Positions 12,068 to 23,000 of a stretch of 64,000 bases of DNA are shown here, one piece after another. A program made the translations under genes and the position numbers. The first letter of the stretch is position 1; each line of letters starts with the position of its first letter. The notes under the pieces were generated by a model. The model was not told the DNA's origin. It was given only the letters and a program-made list of their open reading frames with translations, and did no database searches. The DNA lies in NCBI GenBank assembly GCA_916610825.1, contig OU744446.1:17887131-17951130 (forward strand), in the 5' to 3' direction. The DNA is from Haliclystus octoradiatus. Lineage: Eukaryota > Cnidaria > Staurozoa > Stauromedusae > Haliclystidae.

Positions 12068-15000
12068 TTATCTTATTCTTTTTATACCAGCCAGGATTTC
12101 TTCTGTACCGTTGATGGCTTTTGCATCTATTTCTTCTTTTGTTGCCAATAGAATAAGCTTTGCAATAGGTCTATCATAACTTCCAGCTTTGTTTTGAATC
12201 TTCACCTTCCTGACAAGTCCATCTGTACCAGGGAACGTTTCAGTTACCATAGCGACTGGCCATATTGCTCTCGGGGTAATTCCATTTAAGTTGTTCTTTT
12301 TTTCCAAAACAATATCTCCAACTTCCAGGTTTCTTCTTTGTGAAAACCACTTATTTCGACATAATAGACGATTTGGCATATTCGATGACCAATAATTCCA
12401 GAAAATTTGAATACGCTTCTGAATTGATGCCATACGATCTTTTGGATGTATTTTATTTTCATCTTGTGGCTGTGGAAGAGTCAGATGATGTCCATACAGC
12501 AAGGAATTTGGTGTTATAATCTCGTTCATATCAATAGGATCCGCACTTGAGTTTGGCCAAAGTGGTCTTGAATTTATAAGATAAGCTACTTCAGCAAGAG
12601 CAGTCATCCATTCATCAGGCTTTAAAGTGTTGTTATAGCAATCTGCCATGGCGTCCAATGCTTTTCTGACCAAGTTGACAAATGTCTCAACAACTCCATT
12701 GTGATGGGACGCAGTAGGACAATTCCATAACCATTTGAAACCATTTCCTTTAATTCCGTTTTCTAGCACTTTTATATCCCATTCTTTTACTAACTTTTCT
12801 ACTTTTGGAGATGCTCCAATTAAATTTGGTCCATTATCGCTGTACAGTTGTACAGGCTGAATTCCTTTCAAGCTGACGAATCTCCTAAGAGCCATTAGAA
12901 ATTTTTCAGTTGAAAGACCTTCCCCACCTTCCTGGTCGTAACAGAACTCAAGGTGTATTGCCCTTGTGACGGTGCATACAAATAAGGCTACATGAGCATC
13001 TTTCACAGTTCCACGGTATAGCTTCGTTTTAAGTGGACCAAAGAAGTCGACAGCAGATGACCAGAAGGCAGGTTTGTCACAGTCCAGTCGAAAACTTGGG
13101 AGTTGACCCATCTTTTGTTCCAACAGAGGACGTTTCCTTCTTCTGCAGTATAGACAGTTCTTTCCAATTGTTTTCAATATTCTGTTGACTCCAATTATCC
13201 AGAGTCCTGATTGTTCAATCGCAGATCGTGTTCGGTTGACTCCGCAGTGTCCTGTTTGTTCATGAAATTCTTTCGTAACCATGTTGATGACTTTTTTGTG
13301 ATTAGTATAATGGTCATTTTCTTTGTTCCTTTTACATTTCGGAATGATTATTGGTGCTGCTAAGTCGGGCTTGAAATCTTTAAGGTGTTCTAATCTTCCA
13401 CCTAATCTGTAAATTTTGTCTTCGTCATCAATGAAAGGACAGAGTTTCTTGAAATTCTTATCGTCAAAGTTAGTATTTCTTTGCAGAGCTTGATATATCT
13501 TCATTTTACCTCCTTTGTGATCAGTCTTGTTTGATTTTTCTGAAATTTTGTTAATTGCTTCTTCCATTGAGTTGCTATCTGCTGCAATTTGTAGTATTTG
13601 TTTACATTCTTCATCACTCATCTTTGTAATTGTGTTTGCAACCGAGAAGTAAGCATTCACCTTCTTTGCTATACAGGTCTTCTTTTTGCGCTTTTTTCTT
13701 TCAGGTTTTATTTCAGTCAAATCTTTTCTTAGCTCAATTTCTTTAGTGATATTTGCTGTTTCAAATTCTGGAATAATCTTTTCTTGTAAGAATTTCGGTC
13801 CTTGGTGCCATTGCTCTAAGTCTACATTGTTCGGTTTTGTCAGTGCATCTGCAGCATTCTCTTTAGAAGGAACATAATGGAAATCTTCAATCTTGGTTGT
13901 TTCTTGAATCTCGTTAATTCTCGCTTCAACAAATGCCTTCATCTGAGGAGTTCTTGATCTAATCCAATGCAATACCACTTTAGAATCAACCCAGTATGAA
14001 ATTGTGCTTGGTTTGATCATTAATGCTGAGACAATGTTCTTTACTAGTCGAGACATTACTAGTGTAGCAACTAATTCCGTTCGAGGTATTGTCCAACCTT
14101 TGACTGGTGTTACAAAAGATTTGGCTGCTACAAAGTGTACATTAAATGTGCCATCTTCTCTTTTCTGTCGTAGGTAAACGCATGTGCCAAAAGCTTTATC
14201 TCCGCCGTCGGAAAATGCATGCAGCTCAGGCAATTCGGTGTTGTTTTCTTCAGTGATGCAGCGCTCAATTTTGGTTGACAGCTTTCCTTCTAATTGTTTG
14301 AATCTATCCACCCAGTCATCAGCATCTTCTCCCACTATGGCTGTGTCCCAATCATATTTTTTTCTCCACAGTTGTTGTAAAGGAATTCTCAAGTTTACCA
14401 ATGCTGGTGACAGAATTCCGAGAGGGTCCCAAACTTTGGCTATCATGCTTAAAATGATTCTTTTTGACAGTTTATGTTCTTGGGTCTTTGAAGATGCATC
14501 AATTTCAATCTTTGGTAGTTTTTTCAATTTCAGTGAGATTGTATCTATGTCTTTCTCCCAGTAGTGACCCAAAATGGTTGTATCACGATTTTCTGATAGG
14601 TTATTACTGTCTTCAATCTTCTTGTTCATTTTTTCTTCTAATTCAATGGAATTGGAATGCCATTTCTTTATTTCAAACTTTGCTTTTGATAACAGTTGAG
14701 TTGTTTCTTTGATGACTTGTTCTGCTTCTCTAGGTTGATTTCTGGAGCTGGCAACATCGTCCATATAGATGTGATTCTTTACGATGCTTGATCCAATTGG
14801 ATAGTCCTTTCCAAATTTTGTTGCCAAATAGTGAAGACTTTCCTGTGACAAATCAGGACTTGGAGGGTCACCAAAAACAAGTCTTTGCCATTCATAAGCA
14901 GTTGGGTTTTCATTTCCTTCTTCAATCCATAGGAATCGATGATACTTTCGATCTTCTTCAGAAATGCTGATCATATTGAACATTTTTCTTATGTCTCCTG

Positions 15001-17836
15001 TGAATCCAATCTGTTGCTCTCTGAAACCAATGAAGACCTTGAACAATGAGTTTAGTAAATCTGGCCCCTTTTCCAATGCTTTAGCTACTGATTGTCCACG
15101 GTAGATCTTTGCAGAGTTCCAAACTACTCTTTTGGGAGTTGATGCACTATCATCTCTTTCAACTAGATGGTGTTCTAAGTAATGGGCCATTTCTCCTTCT
15201 TTGAGTTCTACCTTTTTCACAAATCCAGATTCTATTACTTCTTGAATTGCTCTTTGGTAGTCCTCCAATTTGTTTGTTTCTTGCAGTCGTTTTACTTTCC
15301 TCTTAAGATTGGTTGAAACTTCTTTGTAATTATTTGGTAGTCCTTCTGGATAGCCAGGTTTCCAAGGTAATCTGACTTCTATTCTCCCATCTTCATTGAT
15401 TGTCGTGTTTTCTTTTGCTATCTTTATAAATCTAGCTTCTTCGATTTCCTTATCTGTACAAACACAGCGTTGCGTTGTGTTAACACCAACCAAATCTGAC
15501 ATCATTAGTGTGCTCATATTTTCAGTAGATGATATGTCTGTTTCTTCTGCTAGTGTGACTGATGTGACTTTTCTTGTTGCTCCTGACTTCTTACTGACAT
15601 GAGTTGTTCCACCAACGATTGTCCATCCTAATGGAAACTCGATTCCAATTGGGGCTGATTTGCTGTTCTCTTTCGTCATTCTTTGTAATTCTGTGTGTAA
15701 CTCTTGAGCATCTCTCCCAATGATAACATCAATCTCACCACCATCTGTGTCTACAACTTCCTTGATTTGATTCAAATGTTCATTTTTTGCAAAGAATTCT
15801 TTGTGAAGTGATGCTGCTGCGCCACATGGTCTTTTCATTGCATAAGCTGTAATTCTTCCTTTCTCTGCCATGGGCTCCAAACGTCCTACAGTGAGTTCAT
15901 ACTTCTGTGTGACTTCTTTATGATGGCTTCCTCCAACGACTTCATAATGAATAGTAGTGTCTTCACCTTGAAGGCCTAATGATTCTACAAAGTTTCTTCG
16001 AACCAGAGTTGTATCAGCACCTCCATCCATCAAACATGTTGCAGCTCTAATTTGTGTTGTACCATCAGCATTTTTATAACCAGTTTTTATCCAGATCTTT
16101 AGTACAGGTAGTCTTGTTGCTGTAGATTCTTGTGAACTGTTGAGACGTTTCGTTGTTGTGTTAGTTGATGCTGTCCTCTGTGTGATATTGGCTGTTGAGG
16201 CTTCTTGATTTGAATATGTACTTCTGTGCAGTAAACTGTGATGTTTCTTTCTACAATGTTGACATGTTACTTCTGATTTGCATTGTGGTCTAATGTGACC
16301 CTTTCCAAGACATCCAAAGCAATGGCCTTTGCTTTTACAGTATTCAGATCTCTCTGCTACTTCAAATTCTTTGAACTTGTTACAATCTTCTAATCCATGT
16401 TTTCCATTGTTACACAGTTGACAATTGAGGTCATTGGTTGTTTGCAAGACGTTGACTTTTGCTTCTTTGAAGTTCCTTGACTCTTTCTTTGATAATGTTT
16501 GCTGTTTCTTTTCTGTTCTGTAAGAATTTGATGATAACAGTCTTCTTTCCAAGAATTCTAAAATATAGTCGGCTGAGAGTTCTTCTTCTTTCATGTTCAT
16601 TTTTCTTGCGATTCTGTTTTCTTGTGCCAACTGGTCTTCAATTTGATCTTCGAATTCCGCTCCTGTCTTTCTCTTCAAATCTTTGATGAATTCCTCATCT
16701 TCTGTACGGTTTCCTTTCCCAAAATCTTTTAGGTACATCATATGCGTACGTATTGTTGTGACAAATGTTTGGATTACGTTTTGGTCTTTATCTTGTATAG
16801 GTTTTAATTTTCGGAAATTCCACATCAGTTCATCAGATATTTTTTTGTCAGTTACAACTAACTTTAACGCTTTCCATGCTTCGACTAATGTTGAGCGTCC
16901 TTCAATAGTTGTATGGTAAGACTGTGGTATTGATTTTTCAAGCCATTGTAGCTTGACATCATCATCCAAAACTCCGGCATTGTTCATTGCTGAAGTAAAT
17001 CGCTTTTGGAAGGTTGGAAATCCTTTAAATTCTCCATTCCATGAATTGGGGGTGAATCCAGCTAAACGAATAGATGTTTTGTTTGAGTGTGTTGCCTTGC
17101 CCTCTATGTTAATTGCTCTGATGGCTGCAACTGCAGCAGCTTCAGCTGCTGTTTTTGATAAATCTTTGAGTAATTCTATTGTGATTATGTTGTCATCTCT
17201 TTTGGTTGCATTTCCACTTTCGTTTTCTTTGCTTTGTTGCCCCTCTTCATGGGTGAGTTCATCCTGATGTCTTTGATTTCCTGCTGTGATTTCTTTTTCT
17301 TTGTTATTTTCTGTTGGTCTTTCTCTTTCTACAACAGAGTCTGCGTCGTCTCCGTCGTTGTTTACATCGGTGACGTCATTTTGATCATTTTGTTCGAAAG
17401 AGGCTGATTCATGATGGCTGCTTTCACCTCCTGCGTTTTCTTCATTAATGTTTACTTGATTATTTTGCGTTGCGGCGGCGATCTCTAACGCGCGTTTGTG
17501 AGTTTTTTCTGCTTCATTTTCTTCAAGTTCATGGATCATCTTCGTAGTTTCTGCTCTGATTTCAAAGTGAAGTTTTCTGCATTCATCAACTCTGTGATCT
17601 ATTTCCAATTCTAATTGGCCATTTAAAGCGTTATTTTCATCGAGCACGTCTAGGTAAGTCGACGCTGTTTCTTCTACTTGTTTTCTAGCTTCAGTTACCT
17701 TGAATAGTATTGACTTCCAAGTGCCTATTGCTACAAATTCTTGTTCTTTTATCGTTGTAAATTCTTCTATTTCTCTATTATAAGCCTTTGATCTCCTCTC
17801 AAATCTCCTCCGAATCGCTTCAGCGTCGTCGGCCAT
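12068..17836 (-). CDS. gag-pol: BEL/Pao Gag-Pol polyprotein (1,922 aa)
   Basis: A single intact frame encoding capsid and all replication enzymes. The ATG at 17,836 has A at -3 and G at +4, and an in-frame TAA lies three codons upstream, supporting this start. Domains in order: charged, probably coiled-coil N-terminus (about 1-130); Gag core (about 255-420); zinc knuckles C472-x2-C-x4-H-x4-C485 and C506-x2-C-x4-H514-x4-C519, then C525-x2-C528 followed by His residues; aspartic protease with D604-G-G and IIGRD at 705-709; reverse transcriptase from LPWKPG (823-828) with YMDD at 1024-1027; RNase H with D1210, E1254, D1284 and D1330; integrase zinc finger H1525, H1530, C1561, C1564; integrase core D1597, D1667, E1717; and a C-terminal domain near W1830 typical of BEL integrases. 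The length is normal for the family. The protease triad reads DGG instead of the usual DSG or DTG. Family assignment is secure; activity is inferred. Confidence 0.98.
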   Translation of the reverse strand: MADDAEAIRRRFERRSKAYNREIEEFTTIKEQEFVAIGTWKSILFKVTEARKQVEETASTYLDVLDENNALNGQLELEIDHRVDECRKLHFEIRAETTKMIHELEENEAEKTHKRALEIAAATQNNQVNINEENAGGESSHHESASFEQNDQNDVTDVNNDGDDADSVVERERPTENNKEKEITAGNQRHQDELTHEEGQQSKENESGNATKRDDNIITIELLKDLSKTAAEAAAVAAIRAINIEGKATHSNKTSIRLAGFTPNSWNGEFKGFPTFQKRFTSAMNNAGVLDDDVKLQWLEKSIPQSYHTTIEGRSTLVEAWKALKLVVTDKKISDELMWNFRKLKPIQDKDQNVIQTFVTTIRTHMMYLKDFGKGNRTEDEEFIKDLKRKTGAEFEDQIEDQLAQENRIARKMNMKEEELSADYILEFLERRLLSSNSYRTEKKQQTLSKKESRNFKEAKVNVLQTTNDLNCQLCNNGKHGLEDCNKFKEFEVAERSEYCKSKGHCFGCLGKGHIRPQCKSEVTCQHCRKKHHSLLHRSTYSNQEASTANITQRTASTNTTTKRLNSSQESTATRLPVLKIWIKTGYKNADGTTQIRAATCLMDGGADTTLVRRNFVESLGLQGEDTTIHYEVVGGSHHKEVTQKYELTVGRLEPMAEKGRITAYAMKRPCGAAASLHKEFFAKNEHLNQIKEVVDTDGGEIDVIIGRDAQELHTELQRMTKENSKSAPIGIEFPLGWTIVGGTTHVSKKSGATRKVTSVTLAEETDISSTENMSTLMMSDLVGVNTTQRCVCTDKEIEEARFIKIAKENTTINEDGRIEVRLPWKPGYPEGLPNNYKEVSTNLKRKVKRLQETNKLEDYQRAIQEVIESGFVKKVELKEGEMAHYLEHHLVERDDSASTPKRVVWNSAKIYRGQSVAKALEKGPDLLNSLFKVFIGFREQQIGFTGDIRKMFNMISISEEDRKYHRFLWIEEGNENPTAYEWQRLVFGDPPSPDLSQESLHYLATKFGKDYPIGSSIVKNHIYMDDVASSRNQPREAEQVIKETTQLLSKAKFEIKKWHSNSIELEEKMNKKIEDSNNLSENRDTTILGHYWEKDIDTISLKLKKLPKIEIDASSKTQEHKLSKRIILSMIAKVWDPLGILSPALVNLRIPLQQLWRKKYDWDTAIVGEDADDWVDRFKQLEGKLSTKIERCITEENNTELPELHAFSDGGDKAFGTCVYLRQKREDGTFNVHFVAAKSFVTPVKGWTIPRTELVATLVMSRLVKNIVSALMIKPSTISYWVDSKVVLHWIRSRTPQMKAFVEARINEIQETTKIEDFHYVPSKENAADALTKPNNVDLEQWHQGPKFLQEKIIPEFETANITKEIELRKDLTEIKPERKKRKKKTCIAKKVNAYFSVANTITKMSDEECKQILQIAADSNSMEEAINKISEKSNKTDHKGGKMKIYQALQRNTNFDDKNFKKLCPFIDDEDKIYRLGGRLEHLKDFKPDLAAPIIIPKCKRNKENDHYTNHKKVINMVTKEFHEQTGHCGVNRTRSAIEQSGLWIIGVNRILKTIGKNCLYCRRRKRPLLEQKMGQLPSFRLDCDKPAFWSSAVDFFGPLKTKLYRGTVKDAHVALFVCTVTRAIHLEFCYDQEGGEGLSTEKFLMALRRFVSLKGIQPVQLYSDNGPNLIGASPKVEKLVKEWDIKVLENGIKGNGFKWLWNCPTASHHNGVVETFVNLVRKALDAMADCYNNTLKPDEWMTALAEVAYLINSRPLWPNSSADPIDMNEIITPNSLLYGHHLTLPQPQDENKIHPKDRMASIQKRIQIFWNYWSSNMPNRLLCRNKWFSQRRNLEVGDIVLEKKNNLNGITPRAIWPVAMVTETFPGTDGLVRKVKIQNKAGSYDRPIAKLILLATKEEIDAKAINGTEEILAGIKRIR

Positions 17837-17903
17837 TCTTGATTAATTTCTTTTTATTTCTAATTTCTTTATCGAGACTTTAATTCGAACTATGATTCGA
17901 AAC
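17837..17903 (-). other. BEL/Pao leader between 5' LTR and Gag-Pol
   Basis: 67 bp of untranslated leader. On the transcribed strand it begins GTTTCGAATC and contains two TTCGAA motifs about 12 bp apart. A standard primer-binding site starting TGG is not visible at the LTR edge, so the priming tRNA cannot be named. Confidence 0.6.
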
Positions 17904-18268
17904 TGTTTTGCCAATTTTGAAAATCCTTATTCACATATTAATTGATTTCTTATTTGAGTATGAGGGTTCGAATACGGGGTCGAATACAAACACACGGACG
18001 ATTCATAAGTTCATAACAATTTATTTCGTAATCATCTCATGTTTCAATATATATAATTTCTAAAATGTTGTATGATTTCGTTTCGAATGTAGCTTCTCAT
18101 GCTGAAGTTTCTGAATTAGTCTAGGCTTTTCTAAAGGTATATTTTGCTTACATAATCAAAATTATTTTAAATATTTCGCAAGCTATAAAAATAACATAAT
18201 GACGTAAATCAACACAAATAACATGACGTTTATATTAAAAAAATGGCGGATATAAGATTAATCGATCA
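17904..18268 (-). promoter_or_regulatory. 5' LTR (promoter) of BEL/Pao element
   Basis: A 365-bp LTR upstream of Gag-Pol on the transcribed strand, so it should hold the promoter. On the plus strand it contains ATGACGTAA and ATGACGTTT, which resemble CRE/ATF half-sites, and A/T-rich TATA-like stretches. These regulatory readings are by motif only. Confidence 0.9.
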
Positions 18269-18273
18269 TGTAC
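18269..18273. repeat. 5-bp target site duplication, right (TGTAC)
   Basis: Matches TGTAC at 11,628-11,632. The satellite resumes here in the phase expected for an uninterrupted monomer. Confidence 0.95.
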
Positions 18274-21200
18274 CATGCAATTTTGTCAAATGTCGATATT
18301 TCAGATAAAAATTACTCCATGTGATAAATACATCTTTAATAAACTATGAAAATCAATTTCAGTGAAAGTTTTGATCAAAAACTTCATTTAATCTTCAAAA
18401 AGTATTTGTACACAAATGGCATATTTCCAAAAATTGTACACATCTTACGTACCATGCGATTTTGTCAAATGTCGATATTTCAGATAAAAATTACTCCATG
18501 TGATAACTACATCTTTAATAAACAATGGAATTCAATTTCAGCGAAAGTTTTGATCAAAAACTTCATTTAATCTTCAAAAAGTTTTTGTACACAAATGGCA
18601 TATTTTCAAAAATTGTACACATCTTATGTACCATGCGATTTTGTCAAATGTCGATATTTCAGATAAAAATTACTCCAAGTGATAAATACATCTTTAATAA
18701 ACAATTGAATTCAATTTCAGCGAAAGTTTTGATCAAAAACTTCATTTAATCTTCAAAAAGTTTTTGTACACAAATGGCATATTTCCAAAAAGTGTACACA
18801 TCTTATGTACCATGCGATTTTGTCAAATGTCGATATTTCAGATAAAAATTACTCCATGTAATAAATACATCTTTAATAAACTATGGAATTCAATTTCAGC
18901 AAAAGTTTTGATCAAAAACTTCATTTAATCTTCAAAAAGTTTTTGTACACAAATGGCATATTTCCAAAAAGTGTACACATCTTATGTACCATGCGATTTT
19001 GTCAAATGTCGATATTTCAGATAAAAATTACTCCATGTAATAAATAGATCTTTAATAAACTATGGAATTCAATTTCAGCGAAAGTGTTGATCAAAAACTT
19101 CATTTAATCTTCAAAAAGTTTTTGTACACAAATGGCATATTTCCAAAAATTGTACACATCTTACGTACCATCCGATTTTGTCAAATGTCGATATCTCAGA
19201 TAAAAATTACTCCATGTAATAAATACATCTTTAATAAACTATGGAATTCAATTTCAGCAAAAGTTTTGATCAAAAACTTCATTTAATCTTCAAAAAGTTT
19301 TTGTACACAAATGGCATATTTCCAAAAAGTGTACACATCTTATGTACCATGCGATTTTGTCAAATGTCGATATTTCAGATAAAAATTACTCCATGTAATA
19401 AATAGATCTTTAATAAACTATGGAATTCAATTTCAGCGAAAGTGTTGATCAAAAACTTCATTTAATCTTCAAAAAGTTTTTGTACACAAATGGCATATTT
19501 CCAAAAATTGTACACATCTTACGTACCATGCGATTTTGTCAAATGTCGATATTTCAGATAAAAATTACTCCATGTAATAAATACATCTTTAATAAACCAT
19601 GGAATTCAATTTCAGCGAAAGTTTTGATCAAAAACTTCATTTAATCTTCAAAAAGTTTTTGTACACAAATGGCATATTTCCAAAAATTGTACACATCTTA
19701 TGTACCATGCAATTTTGTCAAATGTCGATATTTCAGATAAAAATTACTCCATGTGATAAATACATCTTTAATAAACTATGAAAATCAATTTCAGTGAAAG
19801 TTTTGATCAAAAACTTCATTTAATCTTCAAAAAGTATTTGTACACAAATGGCATATTTCCAAAAATTGTACACATCTTACGTACCATGCGATTTTGTCAA
19901 ATGTCGATATTTCAGATAAAAATTACTCCATGTGATAAGTACATCTTTAATAAACAATGGAATTCAATTTCAGCGAAAGTTTTGATCAAAAACTTCATTT
20001 AATCTTCAAAAAGTTTTTGTACACAAATGGCATATTTTCAAAAATTGTACACATCTTATGTACCATGCGATTTTGTCAAATGTCGATATTTAAGATAAAA
20101 ATTACTCCATGTGATAAATACATCTTTAATAAATCTATGAAAATCAATTTCAGTGAAAGTTTTGATCAAAAACTTCATTTAATCTTCAAAAAGTTTTTGT
20201 ACACAAATGGCATATTTCCAAAAAGTGTACACATCTTATGTACCATGCGATTTAGTCAAATGTCGATATTTCAGATAAAAATTACTCCATGTGGTATATA
20301 CATCTTTAATAAACTATGAAAATCAATTTCAGTGAAAGTTTTGATCAAAAACTTCATTTAATCTTCAAAAAGTTTTTGTACACAAATGGCATATTTCCAA
20401 AAAGTGTACACATCTTATGTACCATGCGATTTTGTCAAATGTCGATATTTCAGATAAAAATTACTCCATGTGGTATATACATCTTTAATAAACTATGAAA
20501 ATCAATTTCAGTGAAAGTTTTGATCAAAAACTTCATTTAATCTTCAAAAAGTTTTTGTACACAAATGGCATATTTCCAAAAAGTGTACACATCTTATGTA
20601 CCATGCGATTTTGTCAAATGTCGATATTTCAGATAAAAATTACTCCATGTAATAAATACATCTTTAATAAACTATGGAATTCAATTTCAGCAAAAGTTTT
20701 GATCAAAAACTTCATTTAATCTTCAAAAAGTTTTTGTACACAAATGGCATATTTCCAAAAAGTGTACACATCTTATGTACCATGCGATTTTGTCAAATGT
20801 CGATATTTCAGATAAAAATTACTCCATGTAATAAATAGATCTTTAATAAACTATGGAATTCAATTTCAGCGAAAGTGTTGATCAAAAACTTCATTTAATC
20901 TTCAAAAAGTTTTTGTACACAAATGGCATATTTCCAAAAATTGTACACATCTTACGTACCATGCGATTTTGTCAAATGTCGATATTTCAGATAAAAATTA
21001 CTCCATGTAATAAATACATCTTTAATAAACCATGGAATTCAATTTCAGCGAAAGTTTTGATCAAAAACTTCATTTAATCTTCAAAAAGTTTTTGTACACA
21101 AATGGCATATTTCCAAAAATTGTACACATCTTATGTACCATGCAATTTTGTCAAATGTCGATATTTCAGATAAAAATTACTCCATGTGATAAATACATCT

Positions 21201-23000
21201 TTAATAAACTATGAAAATCAATTTCAGTGAAAGTTTTGATTAAAAACTTCGTTTAATCTTCAAAAAGTATTTGTACACAAATGGCATATTTCCAAAAATT
21301 GTACACATCTTACGTACCATGCGATTTTGTCAAATGTCGATATTTCAGATAAAAATTACTCCATGTGATAACTACATCTTTAATAAACAATGGAATTCAA
21401 TTTCAGCGAAAGTTTTGATCAAAAACTTCATTTAATCTTCAAAAAGTTTTTGTACACAAATGGCATATTTTCAAAAATTGTACACATCTTATGTACCATG
21501 CGATTTTGTCAAATGTCGATATTTCAGATAAAAATTACTCCAAGTGATAAATACATCTTTAATAAACAATTGAATTCAATTTCAGCGAAAGTTTTGATCA
21601 AAAACTTCATTTAATCTTCAAAAAGTTTTTGTACACAAATGGCATATTTCCAAAAAGTGTACACATCTTATGTACCATGCGATTTTGTCAAATGTCGATA
21701 TTTCAGATAAAAATTACTCCATGTAATAAATACATCTTTAATAAACTATGGAATTCAATTTCAGCAAAAGTTTTGATCAAAAACTTCATTTAATCTTCAA
21801 AAAGTTTTTGTACACAAATGGCATATTTCCAAAAAGTGTACACATCTTATGTACCATGCGATTTTGTCAAATGTCGATATTTCAGATAAAAATTACTCCA
21901 TGTAATAAATAGATCTTTAATAAACTATGGAATTCAATTTCAGCGAAAGTGTTGATCAAAAACTTCATTTAATCTTCAAAAAGTTTTTGTACACAAATGG
22001 CATATTTCCAAAAATTGTACACATCTTACGTACCATCCGATTTTGTCAAATGTCGATATTTCAGATAAAAATTACTCCATGTGATAAATACATCTTTAAT
22101 AAACTATGAAAATCAATTTCAGTGAAAGTTTTGATCAAAAACTTCATTTAATCTTCAAAAAGTTTTTGTACACAAATGGCATATTTTCAAAAATTGTACA
22201 CATCTTACGTACCATGCGATTTTGTCAAATGTCGATATTTCAGATAAAAATTACTCCATGTGATAAATACATCTTTAATAAACAATGGAATTCAATTTCA
22301 GCGAAAGTTTTGATCAAAAACTTCATTTAATCTTCAAAAAGTTTTTGTACACAAATGGCATATTTCCAAAAATTGTACACATCTTACGTACCATGCGATT
22401 TTGTCAAATGTCGATATTTCAGATAAAAATTACTCCATGTGATATATAGATCTTTAATAAAATGTGAAAATCAATTTCAGTGAAAGTTTTGATCAAAAAC
22501 TTCATTTAATCTTCAAAAAGTTTTTGTACACAAATGGCATATTTTCAAAAATTGTACACATCTTACGTGCCATGCGATTTTGTCAAATGTCGATATTTCA
22601 GATAAAAATTACTCCAAGTGATAAATACATCTTTAATAAACAATTGAATTCAATTTCAGCGAAAGTTTTGATCAAAAACTTCATTTAATCTTCAAAAAGT
22701 TTTTGTACACAAATGGCATATTTCCAAAAATTGTACACATCTTATGTACCATGCGATTTTGTCAAATGTCGATATTTCAGATAAAAATTACTCCATGTGA
22801 TAAATAGATCTTTAATAAACTATGGAATTCAATTTCAGCGAAAGTGTTGATCAAAAACTTCATTTAATCTTCAAAAAGTTTTTGTACACAAATGGCATAT
22901 TTGCAAAAATTGTACACATCTTACGTACCATGCGATTTTGTCAAATGTCGATATTTCAGATAAAAATTACTCCATGTGATAAATACATCTTTAATAAACT

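Larger units (their letters stand above)
11633..18268 (-). mobile_element. Complete BEL/Pao LTR retrotransposon, inserted in satellite
   Basis: The element is 6,636 bp, transcribed leftwards, and bounded by two 365-bp direct LTRs that begin TG and end CA. It is flanked by the 5-bp duplication TGTAC. The order on the minus strand is 5' LTR (17,904-18,268), a short leader, one Gag-Pol frame (17,836-12,068), polypurine tract (12,006-11,998) and 3' LTR (11,997-11,633). By eye the LTRs differ at a single base (C at 11,675 versus T at 17,946), so insertion was recent. The frame is unbroken and all catalytic motifs are present, so the element may still be mobile. There is no envelope-like frame. No sequence starting TGG, as expected for a tRNA primer site, lies right after the 5' LTR; the leader starts GTTTCGAATC instead. 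The family is BEL/Pao rather than Gypsy or Copia because of its RT, RNase H, integrase arrangement, its LPWKPG motif and its single fused frame. Confidence 0.97.

Noticed and set aside
13686-17267. Several plus-strand frames of 60-126 codons inside the retrotransposon
   Set aside because: They are opposite-strand shadows of the intact Gag-Pol frame and show no domains.
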